Source: Trichomonas vaginalis G3 (lineage: Eukaryota; Parabasalia; Trichomonadida; Trichomonadidae). From it: a stretch of DNA of 64,000 bases. The translations under genes were made by a program, and so were the position numbers. Below are positions 32,912 to 41,444 of the stretch, one piece after another (within the stretch, counting starts at the first letter, position 1; every line of letters starts with the position of its first letter). The stretch covers positions 32,270,082 through 32,334,081 of the forward strand of contig NC_067207.1 in assembly GCF_026262505.1 (NCBI RefSeq). The letters are read 5' to 3'. A model generated the notes under the pieces. The model searched no databases. It was not told the DNA's origin and saw nothing but the letters and a program-made list of their open reading frames with translations.

Positions 32912-33522
32912 TTACATGTATTTTTCAGCAACTTCGTCAAATAATTTTATAGCTTTATCTATCTCATCTACTTCGAAAGTTTCTTTACCTTTCATGGGAG
33001 CACCATACATTTTCTCAAACTTTTCAAGTAGTTCTGTTTCTGCAGCTCTCATATCATTTACAAACACAACCTTAACTCTATTGACTGTACTGTCATATCT
33101 TTTAGTTATATTATATGTTCTTCCTATCTTATATCTCTTTGTATTGAAGTCCTTCGGTTTTGAACGATGTAAAGTAAGCCTTCACTGCAACGTTCCGTAT
33201 CGAATGAACCATAAGTTATGAAGTTATATCCAACAACTGGGTCTACCCATAACAAAACTATTGGTATAAGACTTTTGTCTATAAGATATGCTCTTGTTCC
33301 ATGAAATGCTACTGATATCATAAGCTCAGGATTTCTTGTCAAAATTTTCTGAGTTGAAGCATTTCTAACCCAGTCCTGTGCTCTCTTTCCAGATGGAGAT
33401 ATAATGTCTGACAAAGAATATTTGTTGTATTTCTTTGAGTATCTTACGTTTAAATCACCTATTCTAACCATTTTGGTGACATTGTCTATCTTTCTAACTG
33501 TTTCAAACTCAATGTTTGTCAT
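32912..33522 (-). pseudogene. Polinton part: KilA-N plus T5orf172/GIY-YIG-like gene region, broken
   Basis: The upstream part has a KilA-N-like core (SDIISPSGKRAQDWVRNAS; AYLIDKSLIPIVLLWVDP). The downstream part reads RYKIGRTYNITKRYDS, then ETELLEKFEKMYGAP and EVDEIDKAI. That is the pattern of T5orf172/MUG113 GIY-YIG-related domains, which are commonly fused to KilA-N in phages and large DNA viruses. Broken; fossil. The start at 33522 is preceded by a promoter-like module shared with the gene at 35780. Confidence 0.6.
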
Positions 33523-33604
33523 TTTCTGTTCTTACATACAAAATAAAAAAATAAATAAAAATAAAACTAACTTTATTTTTATTTTTTCTATCTTAAGGAA
33601 ATTC

Positions 33605-34225
33605 ATGATTTTTGGTCATTTTTTCACGATTTCAGGGATTTTTTTGACGAAGTGTTAAAGTTCTCTTCGTCAAAAATAACAGTTATATCATGATTTTTGG
33701 TCATTTTTTCACGATTTCAGGGATTTTTTTGACGAAGTGTTAAAGTTCTCTTCGTCAAAAATAACAGTTATATCATGATTTTTGGTCATTTTTTCACGAT
33801 TTCAGGGATTTTTTTGACGAAGTGTTAAAGTTCTCTTCGTAAAAAAATAACAGTTATATCATGATTTTTGGTCATTTTTTCACGATTTCAGGGATTTTTT
33901 TGACGAAGTGTTAAAGTTCTCTTCGTAAAAAAATAACAGTTATATCATGATTTTTGGTCATTTTTTCACGATTTCAGGGATTTTTTTGACGAAGTGTTAA
34001 AGTTCTCTTCGTCAAAAATAACAGTTATATCATGATTTTTGGTCATTTTTTCACGATTTCAGGGATTTTTTTGACGAAGTGTTAAAGTTCTCTTCGTAAA
34101 AAAATAACAGTTATATCATGATTTTTGGTCATTTTTTTCACGATTTCAGGGATTTTTTTGACGAAGTGTTAAAGTTCTCTTCGTCAAAAATAACAGTTAT
34201 ATCATGATTTTTGGTCATTTTTTTC
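33605..34225. repeat. 85/86-bp tandem array with a strong hairpin in each unit
   Basis: ATGATTTTTGGTCATTTTTT begins units at 33605, 33690, 33775, 33861, 33947, 34032, 34118 and 34204 (last partial). Each unit carries TTTTTGACGAA...TTCGTCAAAAA, an inverted repeat of 11 bp with a ~14-base loop. Three copies have TTCGTAAAAAAA on the right arm, lengthening the unit to 86. Near-identity of the units implies recent amplification. Confidence 0.93.
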
Positions 34226-34865
34226 GGCAAAAATATATTTTAGGTGAAGAGGTGAGATCTAACCTGTTTTCTAACCTCTTTTCTAACATCGAAGAATTTT
34301 GTTGCTGAATTCAGTAAAAATATATTTTAGGTGAAGAGGTGAGATCTCACCTCTTTTCTACCCCAGTTTTTTCACCTGTTTTCTAACATCGAAGAATTTT
34401 GTTGCTGAATTCAATAAAAATATATTTTAGGGTAGATGGTTAGATCTCACCCGTTTTCTAACCTCTTTTCTAACATCGAAGAAATTTGTGCTGAATTCAG
34501 CAAAAATATATTTTAGGTGAAGAGGTGAGATCTCACCCGTTTTCTCACCTCTTTTTTCACCTCTTTTCTAACATCGAAGAATTTTGTTGCTGAATTCAAT
34601 AAAAATATATTTTAGGGTAGAAGGTTAGATCTAACCTGTTTTCTAACCTGTTTTCTAACCTCTTTTCTAACATCGAAGAATTTTGTTGCTGAATTCAATA
34701 AAAATAATGTTTATGTTAGCATGTTAGATCTAACCTGTTTTCTAACCTGTTTTCTAACCTCTTTTCTAACATCGAAGAATTTTGTTGCTGAATTCAATAA
34801 AAATATATTTTAGGGTAGAAGGTGAGATCTCACCCGTTTTTTCACCTCTTTTCTAACCTCTTTTT
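34226..34865. repeat. AGATCT-palindrome repeat array, second cluster
   Basis: About six to seven units of about 85-110 bp: ATCGAAGAATTTTGTTGCTG, AATTCA, ATATATTTTAGG, the palindrome centred on AGATCT, then runs of TTTTCTAACCT. The flanks of the palindrome alternate between GGTTAGATCTAACC and GGTGAGATCTCACC. Symmetry is always kept, as if both arms change together. It ends at the 3' end of the gene at 34866. Confidence 0.88.
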
Positions 34866-35780
34866 TCACAAGCGTTTTACATGGTAAACGTTATGAATTC
34901 GTGAGACTTTAAACAGTTTTGTAGCTTCTATTTCTTCTTTTAGTACATCGAATGTTTTAACAATGCCGAAAGTTTCTTTATACTTCTTCTTGACGTCAGA
35001 TAATAGGAAATCGTCAGCAGTTGGATAGTTTTTGTTCAGAAATTCTAACATGTCCATTTTATCTTCTGCTGGCTTTTCTGCTTCTTTCTTTAAGTCTGCA
35101 TAGTCGTTTCTCATTCTTTCTATCTCTTTGACGGAGTAGTTATATTTCCTAATTGCTGCTTTACATTTAGAACATTGCGGGTTCATTTTTGCGTTATACA
35201 TTGAAATAAAACCAGCTAAAACAACTAAAGCGTCAATGGTTTTCTTTAAATCTGAAGCAGTTGGTTTTATCTGTTCATGCCATACCTTACCTCTTCTATC
35301 TTTATCTCTTATCTGCCATACACATTCTGCAACTAACGAAACAAAGTTGTCGTAGGTCTTAAACTCCCCAGATTTATATATGTCAGAAACATTCTTATAT
35401 ACCATGTCGCAATCTTTGTCCATAACTTTATGGTTGCAATGAAAACCAAGGAATTCATAATTTACCTTTCGTATGAACTTCTTTATTTCTACTGAGTCAG
35501 TTGGTTTCACTTCAATTTCGTCGAATTCAGGAATAGTGAGTTTTTGTTGTTGGATTTCAGGTAGTTTAGGTAGATGGTCAATAATATCCTGCATTTCATA
35601 AAGATATTCTTCATTTGTTTCATCTTTCGCACTACAGTCTAAATTACTTGTTAAAAGTTCTTGCTTTATCTTCTGGATTTCTGTTTCGAAAGTATATGAA
35701 GAAGGAATAAAGCTTTTCATCTCTACTAACATTGACGTAGGATTCATAACTAACGAGTTTGGTGCTGTTGTTGCTAACAT
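34866..35780 (-). CDS. Polinton part: unknown 304-aa protein
   Basis: I start at ATG 35780 (MLATTAPNSLVMNPTSM). The longer in-frame extension crosses the AT-rich promoter-like module. Looks whole. A polar N-terminus and helical body with two Cys/His-bearing spots (FHCNHKV; CSKCKAAI) might bind metal. Lys/Glu-rich helices follow, and the end is HNVYHVKRL. A partial copy of its last ~30 coding bases recurs at about 32848-32878. It lies between two repeat arrays of the same family in opposite orientation. No family recognised. Confidence 0.6.
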   Translation of the reverse strand: MLATTAPNSLVMNPTSMLVEMKSFIPSSYTFETEIQKIKQELLTSNLDCSAKDETNEEYLYEMQDIIDHLPKLPEIQQQKLTIPEFDEIEVKPTDSVEIKKFIRKVNYEFLGFHCNHKVMDKDCDMVYKNVSDIYKSGEFKTYDNFVSLVAECVWQIRDKDRRGKVWHEQIKPTASDLKKTIDALVVLAGFISMYNAKMNPQCSKCKAAIRKYNYSVKEIERMRNDYADLKKEAEKPAEDKMDMLEFLNKNYPTADDFLLSDVKKKYKETFGIVKTFDVLKEEIEATKLFKVSRIHNVYHVKRL

Positions 35781-35854
35781 GTTCTTACAATAAAAATAAA
35801 AAAATAAATAAAATAAAACTAACTTTATTTTTTCTATCTTAAGGAAATTCATGA

Positions 35855-37052
35855 AAATTCAAGAGGGTAGAAATGAGGTTAGAAATGAGGTTAGATCTAA
35901 CCTCTTCACCTAAACATTATTTTTTGGTGTAAATTTCATGATTTTCGAGAGGTTAGAAAACAGGTTAGAAATGAGGTTAGATCTAACCTCTTCACCTAAA
36001 CATTATTTTTGGTGTAAATTTCATGAAAATTCAAGAGGGTAGAAATGAGGTTAGAAATGAGGTTAGATCTAACCTCTTCACCTAAACATTATTTTTTGGT
36101 GTAAATTTCATGAAAATTCAAGAGGGTAGAAATGAGGTTAGAAATGAGGTTAGATCTAACCTCTTCACCTAAACATTATTTTTTGGTGTAAATTTCATGA
36201 TTTTCGAGAGTTTTAGACCATGTTAGAAAACAGGTTAGAAAAGAGGTTAGATCTAACCTCTTCACCTAAACATTATTTTTGGTGTAAATTTCATGAAAAT
36301 TCAAGAGGGTAGAAATGAGGTTAGAAATGAGGTTAGATCTAACCTCTTCACCTAAACATTATTTTTTGGTGTAAATTTCATGATTTTCGAGAGGTTAGAA
36401 ATGAGGTTAGAAATGAGGTTAGATCTAACCTCTTCACCTAAACATTATTTTTGGTGTAAATTTCATGAAAATTCAAGAGGGTAGAAATGAGGTTAGAAAT
36501 GAGGTTAGATCTAACCTCTTCACCTAAACATTATTTTTGGTGTAAATTTCATGAAAATTCAAGAGGGTAGAAATGAGGTTAGAAATGAGGTTAGATCTAA
36601 CCTCTTCACCTAAACATTATTTTTTGGTGTAAATTTCATGATTTTCGAGAGGTTAGAAAACAGGTGAAAAAACGGGTGAGATCTAACATTCTAACATAAA
36701 CATTATTTTTTGGTGTAAATTTCATGAGTTTTGGTTGAAAGAATACGGTGGAGCCAAAAGTGGCTCGACCTCAAAACAAGCATTTTGTGAAGAATATAGC
36801 AACCGTCTGAATTCCGGCGGTTGGTTTTTATACAAAATTCAAGAGGGTGAGAAAACAGGTGAAAAAACGGGTGAGATCTCACCTCTTCACCTAAATTATA
36901 TTTTTTGGTGTAAATTTCCTAAACTGACTGACTGACTGACGGCATAAAGTGGCTTAGCGAAAACATTAATATATAAAATTCATGAAAATTCAAGAGGGTG
37001 AGAAAACAGGTGAAAAAACAGGTGAGATCTCACCTCTTCACCTAAACATTAT
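35855..37052. repeat. AGATCT-palindrome repeat array, inverted third cluster
   Basis: About twelve units with TAAACATTATT at 35911, 35997, 36083, 36170, 36267, 36353, 36439, 36525, 36611, 36697 and 37043 (varied copy at 36892); period 83-97 bp in the main run. The unit is TTCAAGAGGGTAGAAATGAGG, GGTTAGATCTAACC, TCTTCACCTAAACATT, TTGGTGTAAATTTCATG. Read in reverse it matches the 34.2-34.9 kb array. A 200-bp unique insert at about 36735-36935 interrupts it. Confidence 0.92.
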
Positions 37053-37055
37053 TTT

Positions 37056-37916
37056 TCAATACTTTTTCAGCACTTTTCCGTAGTTATATATGAAAGACAA
37101 TTCGAGATAAAAGTCATAGTACAATGGAATAATATGTTGCACACCATTTGTTGTGAACCAAACTTGAAAGTCAGAGAAACTGTTACTAGGTGGTTCGTAG
37201 AATTTAGAAGCAAAGTCATAAAAGTCCTTACCAATACATAGAAAACTATTGTTGCTTGAACTGAAACTTGCATGACACATAACATTTTGAGGGTCAAACA
37301 CGTTTCTATAAACCATCAAATCTGCTGGTGGAAGTATAAATTTAAATGGACCATCTGGTGGTAATGGTTCGTTCTGGTTTAGTAACCGAAGAAATTGTGC
37401 CCAAGAACGTTTGTCTACTTTCCAAAATAAAAACTCTGTATCTCTTGGAGGGTTAATTTCAATCTTTTGAAATGAAACGGTGGAGTTCATCTTGTCATAT
37501 TCTAGTTTCAGATAGTATGTTCCATTTAGTAAAGAGTCGTATTTTTCTTGAAATTCCCAATAATATTTGTTCATTTGAGTTTGAAAGTCATTTAGAGTTT
37601 TCTCAAGACTTTCGTCTGAACGAACTGTAAAGATTCTCATTTCGTCAAATTTGTCTATTAGACCATCAGAACCTTTATACTGCCCATGAAAATATACTGC
37701 GAACATAAATGCGTTAGTTCTATTTGAAAACAAAACTCTTCTAAATCCTATTGCCTTTGCATCTGAAGGACTTTGAAGCCAACGAATTGGATAGTCAAAC
37801 CTGTATGCTCGGGATGAAATTTCTTCATCTGAAATAGTCCTACCAGCATTTGTAAAGATATAGTCTAACGGTTTTGTATCTGCTACTTTTGTTCTTTGTT
37901 TTTCAACCTGAAGCAT
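37056..37916 (-). CDS. Polinton part: unknown 286-aa protein, paralogue of the gene at 44090
   Basis: Looks whole. It shares with 44090-44938 the motifs TKPLD..FTN.G, RFDYP.RWL..PS..KAIGFRR, a mid-protein W..F.R.LNQ, NSFLC...DFY, YEPPS.S.SDFQVWFTT and FYLELSFIYNY, end to end. The two lie on opposite strands about 6 kb apart, so they come from an old duplication within the element. The mixed alpha/beta composition gives no catalytic motif. A virion protein is a guess from its keeping in two copies. TTTTTAC is 9 bases before the ATG. Confidence 0.7.
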   Translation of the reverse strand: MLQVEKQRTKVADTKPLDYIFTNAGRTISDEEISSRAYRFDYPIRWLQSPSDAKAIGFRRVLFSNRTNAFMFAVYFHGQYKGSDGLIDKFDEMRIFTVRSDESLEKTLNDFQTQMNKYYWEFQEKYDSLLNGTYYLKLEYDKMNSTVSFQKIEINPPRDTEFLFWKVDKRSWAQFLRLLNQNEPLPPDGPFKFILPPADLMVYRNVFDPQNVMCHASFSSSNNSFLCIGKDFYDFASKFYEPPSNSFSDFQVWFTTNGVQHIIPLYYDFYLELSFIYNYGKVLKKY

Positions 37917-38021
37917 TTAATATATGTAAAAATATATTGTTTTAAAATGGTATGCCATTTCATATTTCTCATCTAACAAACAAGTTTCCCAACGGTCTTC
38001 TCCAACAAACTCAGCGTACAT
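37917..38021 (-). CDS. possible 34-aa small protein
   Basis: Minus-strand frame MYAEFVGEDRWETCLLDEKY ending FYIY, whose stop abuts the ATG of the 286-aa gene at 37916. The abutting arrangement and good codon look suggest a real small gene or a leader ORF; too short for certainty. Confidence 0.3.
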   Translation of the reverse strand: MYAEFVGEDRWETCLLDEKYEMAYHFKTIYFYIY

Positions 38022-38065
38022 TTCAAATAAAATAAAAAAATGTCACTTTTTTAAAAATAAATTTT

Positions 38066-40219
38066 TTACTTCATGCAATGTTTTATTTCTGTGCCGTCTT
38101 CAAGTATGCCCCAATATTTCCTTTTCGATATTACATGAACTTCGGAAAATACCTTATCTAGCTTAAAACAGCCCATCTTTTCACCGACTAAACCCATTTC
38201 AATGAGTTTGTTGTATCCTTCTTCGTTCGTCATGAGTGCGTCAATGTTCTCATAGTAAACCTTCACTTTGGATTTGACTTCGGAGAAGAATTTGTTGTAG
38301 TTGTCAAGGACTGCCTTTGCGAACTGAGGGTAAGACCAATGTTCGACAATAGGTTTTAATGTGGTTACTAAGCCACTTTGACCTTGAGTGAATTCGTACT
38401 TCAAAACAAAAGGAGAAAACCTTTCAACAAAGTTGTCGACCTTCTCATAATGTTTACTCTTCATCTCTTGAGGTTTCTTAATGGAATATCCCCATGTCGA
38501 ATTCATAAGCAATTTGAGTGTCATTGCAAGTTTGGGGTTTGAAGCTTTCCTAATATCATACAGTTGTTGTATGACTTTTCCAACTGTATAGTTCCTTCCC
38601 GGGAACTCACCATCTTCGTTTGGAATTCCAGTCGGAATATATTGGACAAACCTCATGTATGCAGCGTTAAGGTCGACATAGTATATCTTTTCGTTTGAGT
38701 CGAACTTGTCGCAACCAATTGGTCCAGTTTGTGGAAATTCAAGTGAGTCTCTTATCTTCTGAGAAACTTCTCCTGTTATCTCATAAACATCGTCGAAGCA
38801 ACCTGTTTCATATAAAACCTTCTGACCTAACTCAGATGCTCTCCAATACAATTTGACGTCAATTGGATGTCTCAATGGAAGTTTGTTTATAGCATCTTGA
38901 AGTTCTTGCAACCTCATTGGAAGTTCTTCTGGTTCAGGTTGGTATCCGAACATACCAACCCCTTGTGGAACTGTGTACTTCTTTTGTACTAGAACTTTGT
39001 CTGGAACAACTTTTGGTCTTGCTAACAATGAAAAGTTTGTTTCGTCTTTTGGTACAAAAGTTTCTGTCAGCTTGTCATCTGGAATTGGTTCCAACAAACC
39101 TTTCTCGAAAAGAATGTTTACAGCTCTGACAATGTTGCACTTGCCTTTTCCGAACAATGAGTTTGTAAGACTTTCGTTCAACATGAAGTGGTTGTGGACA
39201 ATTACAATCTTCAACCATGGTAAGTCTTTGTCAACAACATAGTCGTCATGTGAAGAACCTTTAGCTGTAGGTATGTTGACTCGGATATTGACATTTGCCA
39301 ACGGTGCAATTTTTGCCAATTGACCTCTGAGAATGTACCTTGTCTTCACACATGACTCAAGATACTTCATCTTCTCATCTGTAACAAGACCAGAGTTCCT
39401 GAGACATGTAAGAATACAAGGTTCATTGACAATTGTTTCAATTGAATTGTAAATTCCATACCTTGTCAAGTCAATGTCAGACTTATTTATGAACGGGAAG
39501 TATCCAGCATGTTGTCTGACTGCTTGAGGGTTAGGTTGGTACCATTCGAACTTGACACTTGCAATTCCTTCAATTGCATTCAAAATGTCTGAGTCGGAGT
39601 CAACCATTTGTTCTCTCTTTGTAGTCTTGAAAGCGTCAAGAAGTTTTGCGGCTGTTTGTTCATTGCCATGTGCATAGTAAATGTGACCATCCAAATCTGT
39701 TATGGTCAATCTGAGATTGTGTCCTTTCTTATTTCCGTCTTGTATGGCAGCAAGTACTCCCATGAAGCCTTCTTTGTTCTTTCCTTCGTCAAAGTTTACT
39801 GTAAAGGTTCGACCAGATGTAATTTGACTTCTAACTTCACGGTACTTCTCATATGCATATCTTGTTCTTTCCATGGGAGCATGTGTGTCTTCACCTTTTC
39901 CTTTTTTCCTTCTCAAAGGATGCAATTGTTCGTCATGTTTCCAGTAGAATCTGGCAAAGCCGTCGTGTCCTTCAACTTGAGGTTCACTAACATCGAAAGG
40001 CATGTCCATAAGACGTTCTTCTTCTAACCTCTCTAGTCTGTTTGGATAATTGGCACGTGCTGTTTCCAAATCCATTTCGTAGCGAAGACCAGACAATTTG
40101 TCATAGACTTTTATGGGTCTTCCCTTCCTATATTTAAACTTCTTCGAAACTCTCCAACCATATCTTTGCAACTCTGCTTTTATTCTAGCAGATTTTCTAT
40201 CCATTCTATATGGGGGCAT
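38066..40219 (-). CDS. Polinton part: protein-primed-type family B DNA polymerase
   Basis: 717 aa, looks whole in frame. The polymerase half shows motif A YYVDLNAAYM (about 511-520), motif B TLKLLMNSTWGYS (about 565-577) and the motif C region VKVYYENIDALM (about 652-663). It ends with a GCFKLDKVFSEVHVISKRKY tail as in Polinton and other protein-primed enzymes. The N-terminal 400 residues begin with a very basic segment (KSARIKAELQRYGWRVSKKF). Role: copying the element genome from the terminal repeats. The promoter-like sequence equals that of the helicase gene. Confidence 0.82.
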   Translation of the reverse strand: MPPYRMDRKSARIKAELQRYGWRVSKKFKYRKGRPIKVYDKLSGLRYEMDLETARANYPNRLERLEEERLMDMPFDVSEPQVEGHDGFARFYWKHDEQLHPLRRKKGKGEDTHAPMERTRYAYEKYREVRSQITSGRTFTVNFDEGKNKEGFMGVLAAIQDGNKKGHNLRLTITDLDGHIYYAHGNEQTAAKLLDAFKTTKREQMVDSDSDILNAIEGIASVKFEWYQPNPQAVRQHAGYFPFINKSDIDLTRYGIYNSIETIVNEPCILTCLRNSGLVTDEKMKYLESCVKTRYILRGQLAKIAPLANVNIRVNIPTAKGSSHDDYVVDKDLPWLKIVIVHNHFMLNESLTNSLFGKGKCNIVRAVNILFEKGLLEPIPDDKLTETFVPKDETNFSLLARPKVVPDKVLVQKKYTVPQGVGMFGYQPEPEELPMRLQELQDAINKLPLRHPIDVKLYWRASELGQKVLYETGCFDDVYEITGEVSQKIRDSLEFPQTGPIGCDKFDSNEKIYYVDLNAAYMRFVQYIPTGIPNEDGEFPGRNYTVGKVIQQLYDIRKASNPKLAMTLKLLMNSTWGYSIKKPQEMKSKHYEKVDNFVERFSPFVLKYEFTQGQSGLVTTLKPIVEHWSYPQFAKAVLDNYNKFFSEVKSKVKVYYENIDALMTNEEGYNKLIEMGLVGEKMGCFKLDKVFSEVHVISKRKYWGILEDGTEIKHCMK

Positions 40220-40229
40220 TTTTATAAAA

Positions 40230-40236
40230 ATAAAAA
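40230..40236 (-). promoter_or_regulatory. T-run box upstream of polymerase B
   Basis: On the minus strand a T-run ending in AT is followed by TTTTATAAAA and the ATG at 40219. It is identical in layout and spacer to the helicase promoter at 28458. Confidence 0.55.
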
Positions 40237-40249
40237 AATATTTTTTTCT

Positions 40250-40834
40250 TTACTTTACATAACCGCCTGCTGCCATAAGTCTTTGACGCCAACCCATACC
40301 AGCTAATGAAGGTTGACTTGGTTTAGTTTCCAAACTAAACTTTGGTTTTGGTTTATCTTCAGTTTTTGGTTTTTCTTCTTCTATCGGTTTTTCGTCACTT
40401 TTCGGTTCCTCTGACTTTACTTCACTTGCAGGAACAGTTGTGTCGTCAACATCTTCATAAATATCATATGCCATTTGTTTTTGTTTTCCTTTCAACTTTT
40501 TGTGTTTGTTGTAAAGTTTAGAATATTTCGACTCTAAGTCAATGAGATGTTCTATAATGAACTGTTGGTCAGTGAAGTAAACTTTTCCATCTGTTGTCTC
40601 GAAAGCTCCTTCAGACTTCAATATTTTATTTGTGAGAGTCTGTTTCTTTTTTGAGATACTAGCCGTTCCATTTTTATGAAAAGTGACTTTATAGTTAGGG
40701 TTTGTATTTCCAGACCTGGCACTTTCTATTATTGAATTTTTCTCTTCATCTGTAAGTTCTTTGACAGGTTTTGACAATGGTTCTGAACTTTTTGTTTGTG
40801 GTGTCAAATCTACCGTTTCAACTTCTTCGGTCAT
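40250..40834 (-). CDS. Polinton part: acidic/Lys-rich unknown protein, 194 aa
   Basis: Looks whole. A charged N-terminus (MTEEVETVDLTPQ), a small central domain (NYKVTFHKNGTASISKKKQ, YFTDQQFIIEHLIDLESKYS) with a coiled coil, then a Pro/Lys/Glu disordered tail ending in GWRQRLMAAGGYVK. Its upstream 16 bases, including TTTTTACTGAGATGAA, are the same as those of the next small gene at 41006. It lies 30 bases from the polymerase start, probably in one expression unit. No family recognised. Confidence 0.55.
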   Translation of the reverse strand: MTEEVETVDLTPQTKSSEPLSKPVKELTDEEKNSIIESARSGNTNPNYKVTFHKNGTASISKKKQTLTNKILKSEGAFETTDGKVYFTDQQFIIEHLIDLESKYSKLYNKHKKLKGKQKQMAYDIYEDVDDTTVPASEVKSEEPKSDEKPIEEEKPKTEDKPKPKFSLETKPSQPSLAGMGWRQRLMAAGGYVK

Positions 40835-40843
40835 TTCATCTCA

Positions 40844-40850
40844 GTAAAAA
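40844..40850 (-). promoter_or_regulatory. TTTTTAC box, gene at 40834
   Basis: TTTTTACTGAGATGAA directly before the ATG at 40834; the same 16 bases precede the ATG at 41006. Confidence 0.5.
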
Positions 40851-40853
40851 ATT

Positions 40854-41006
40854 TTAGTTTGGTTTGTTTTCAACTGGTTGTTTAGGTTTTTTAAGTCGGT
40901 CTAAAACTTCCTGAGGTATAGGAAGAACTTGACAAACACGTGGTGTAACTGCTGGAAGTCGACAAATCCATCTTGAACCCATTTGTCTCAATGCTGTATT
41001 GTTCAT
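40854..41006 (-). CDS. small 50-aa Polinton protein
   Basis: Frame MNNTALRQMGSRWICRLPAV...ENKPN on the minus strand. It sits between two accepted genes, with the same TTTTTACTGAGATGAA-ATG start context as its downstream neighbour, which is the main support. Basic and Pro-rich; no family recognised. Confidence 0.45.
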   Translation of the reverse strand: MNNTALRQMGSRWICRLPAVTPRVCQVLPIPQEVLDRLKKPKQPVENKPN

Positions 41007-41015
41007 TTCATCTCA

Positions 41016-41022
41016 GTAAAAA
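41016..41022 (-). promoter_or_regulatory. TTTTTAC box, gene at 41006
   Basis: Same TTTTTACTGAGATGAA sequence as at 40844-40850, spacer 9 to the ATG. Confidence 0.5.
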
Positions 41023-41025
41023 AAT

Positions 41026-41427
41026 TTACATTCCCCACGTTTGAGGCGGTTGAGGTTGGTTATTGTTTACCCACTGTTGTGCATGGTTATATCCTCTGTT
41101 AAAGAATCTTTCACCTTGGTCCATATAGTGTCCTGCTTGGTTATAGTAGTCATTTGCTTTGTTATAATAGTTTCCTGCTTGTCTTCCTACATTGTCCATC
41201 CATCCTTGAACTTTTCCTCTTGTTTCAGGATTTGGAATAAGATTTGTTGCATCTCGTGCTACATCCCAACCTTTCTGTACAGTTTGTATAATAGGTTGTG
41301 CTTTCTCTTTAAGTATACCTAATGTACTCAAAATCTTCCTTCCAATTCCAAATGCACCTCTGGCTATTGTTCCCACTGCGGGTAAAAATCTAGATGCAAC
41401 TCCTGCTAATGCGCCAAATAAACCCAT
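41026..41427 (-). CDS. Polinton part: small amphipathic protein, 133 aa, possible minor virion protein
   Basis: Looks whole. It begins MGLFGALAGVASRFLPAVGT, a Gly/Ala-rich amphipathic helix, followed by a basic segment (IGRKILSTLGILKEKA) and Asn/Tyr/Gln-rich repeats (YYNKANDYYNQAGHYMDQ). Short proteins with such N-termini occur as minor virion proteins in Polinton-like and adenovirus-like elements; that role is inferred. Divergent from the integrase with a 17-base gap. A second protein of the same style lies at 45042-45188. Confidence 0.5.
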   Translation of the reverse strand: MGLFGALAGVASRFLPAVGTIARGAFGIGRKILSTLGILKEKAQPIIQTVQKGWDVARDATNLIPNPETRGKVQGWMDNVGRQAGNYYNKANDYYNQAGHYMDQGERFFNRGYNHAQQWVNNNQPQPPQTWGM

Positions 41428-41444
41428 TTCTTATGGGTTAAAAA

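Noticed and set aside
33605-34225. CRISPR-like array
   Set aside because: Whole units repeat with no variable spacers, in a eukaryotic element; it is a minisatellite.
36735-36935. 66-aa ORF in the unique insert of the repeat array
   Set aside because: The second half is repeat sequence; only about 35 unique residues, with no support.
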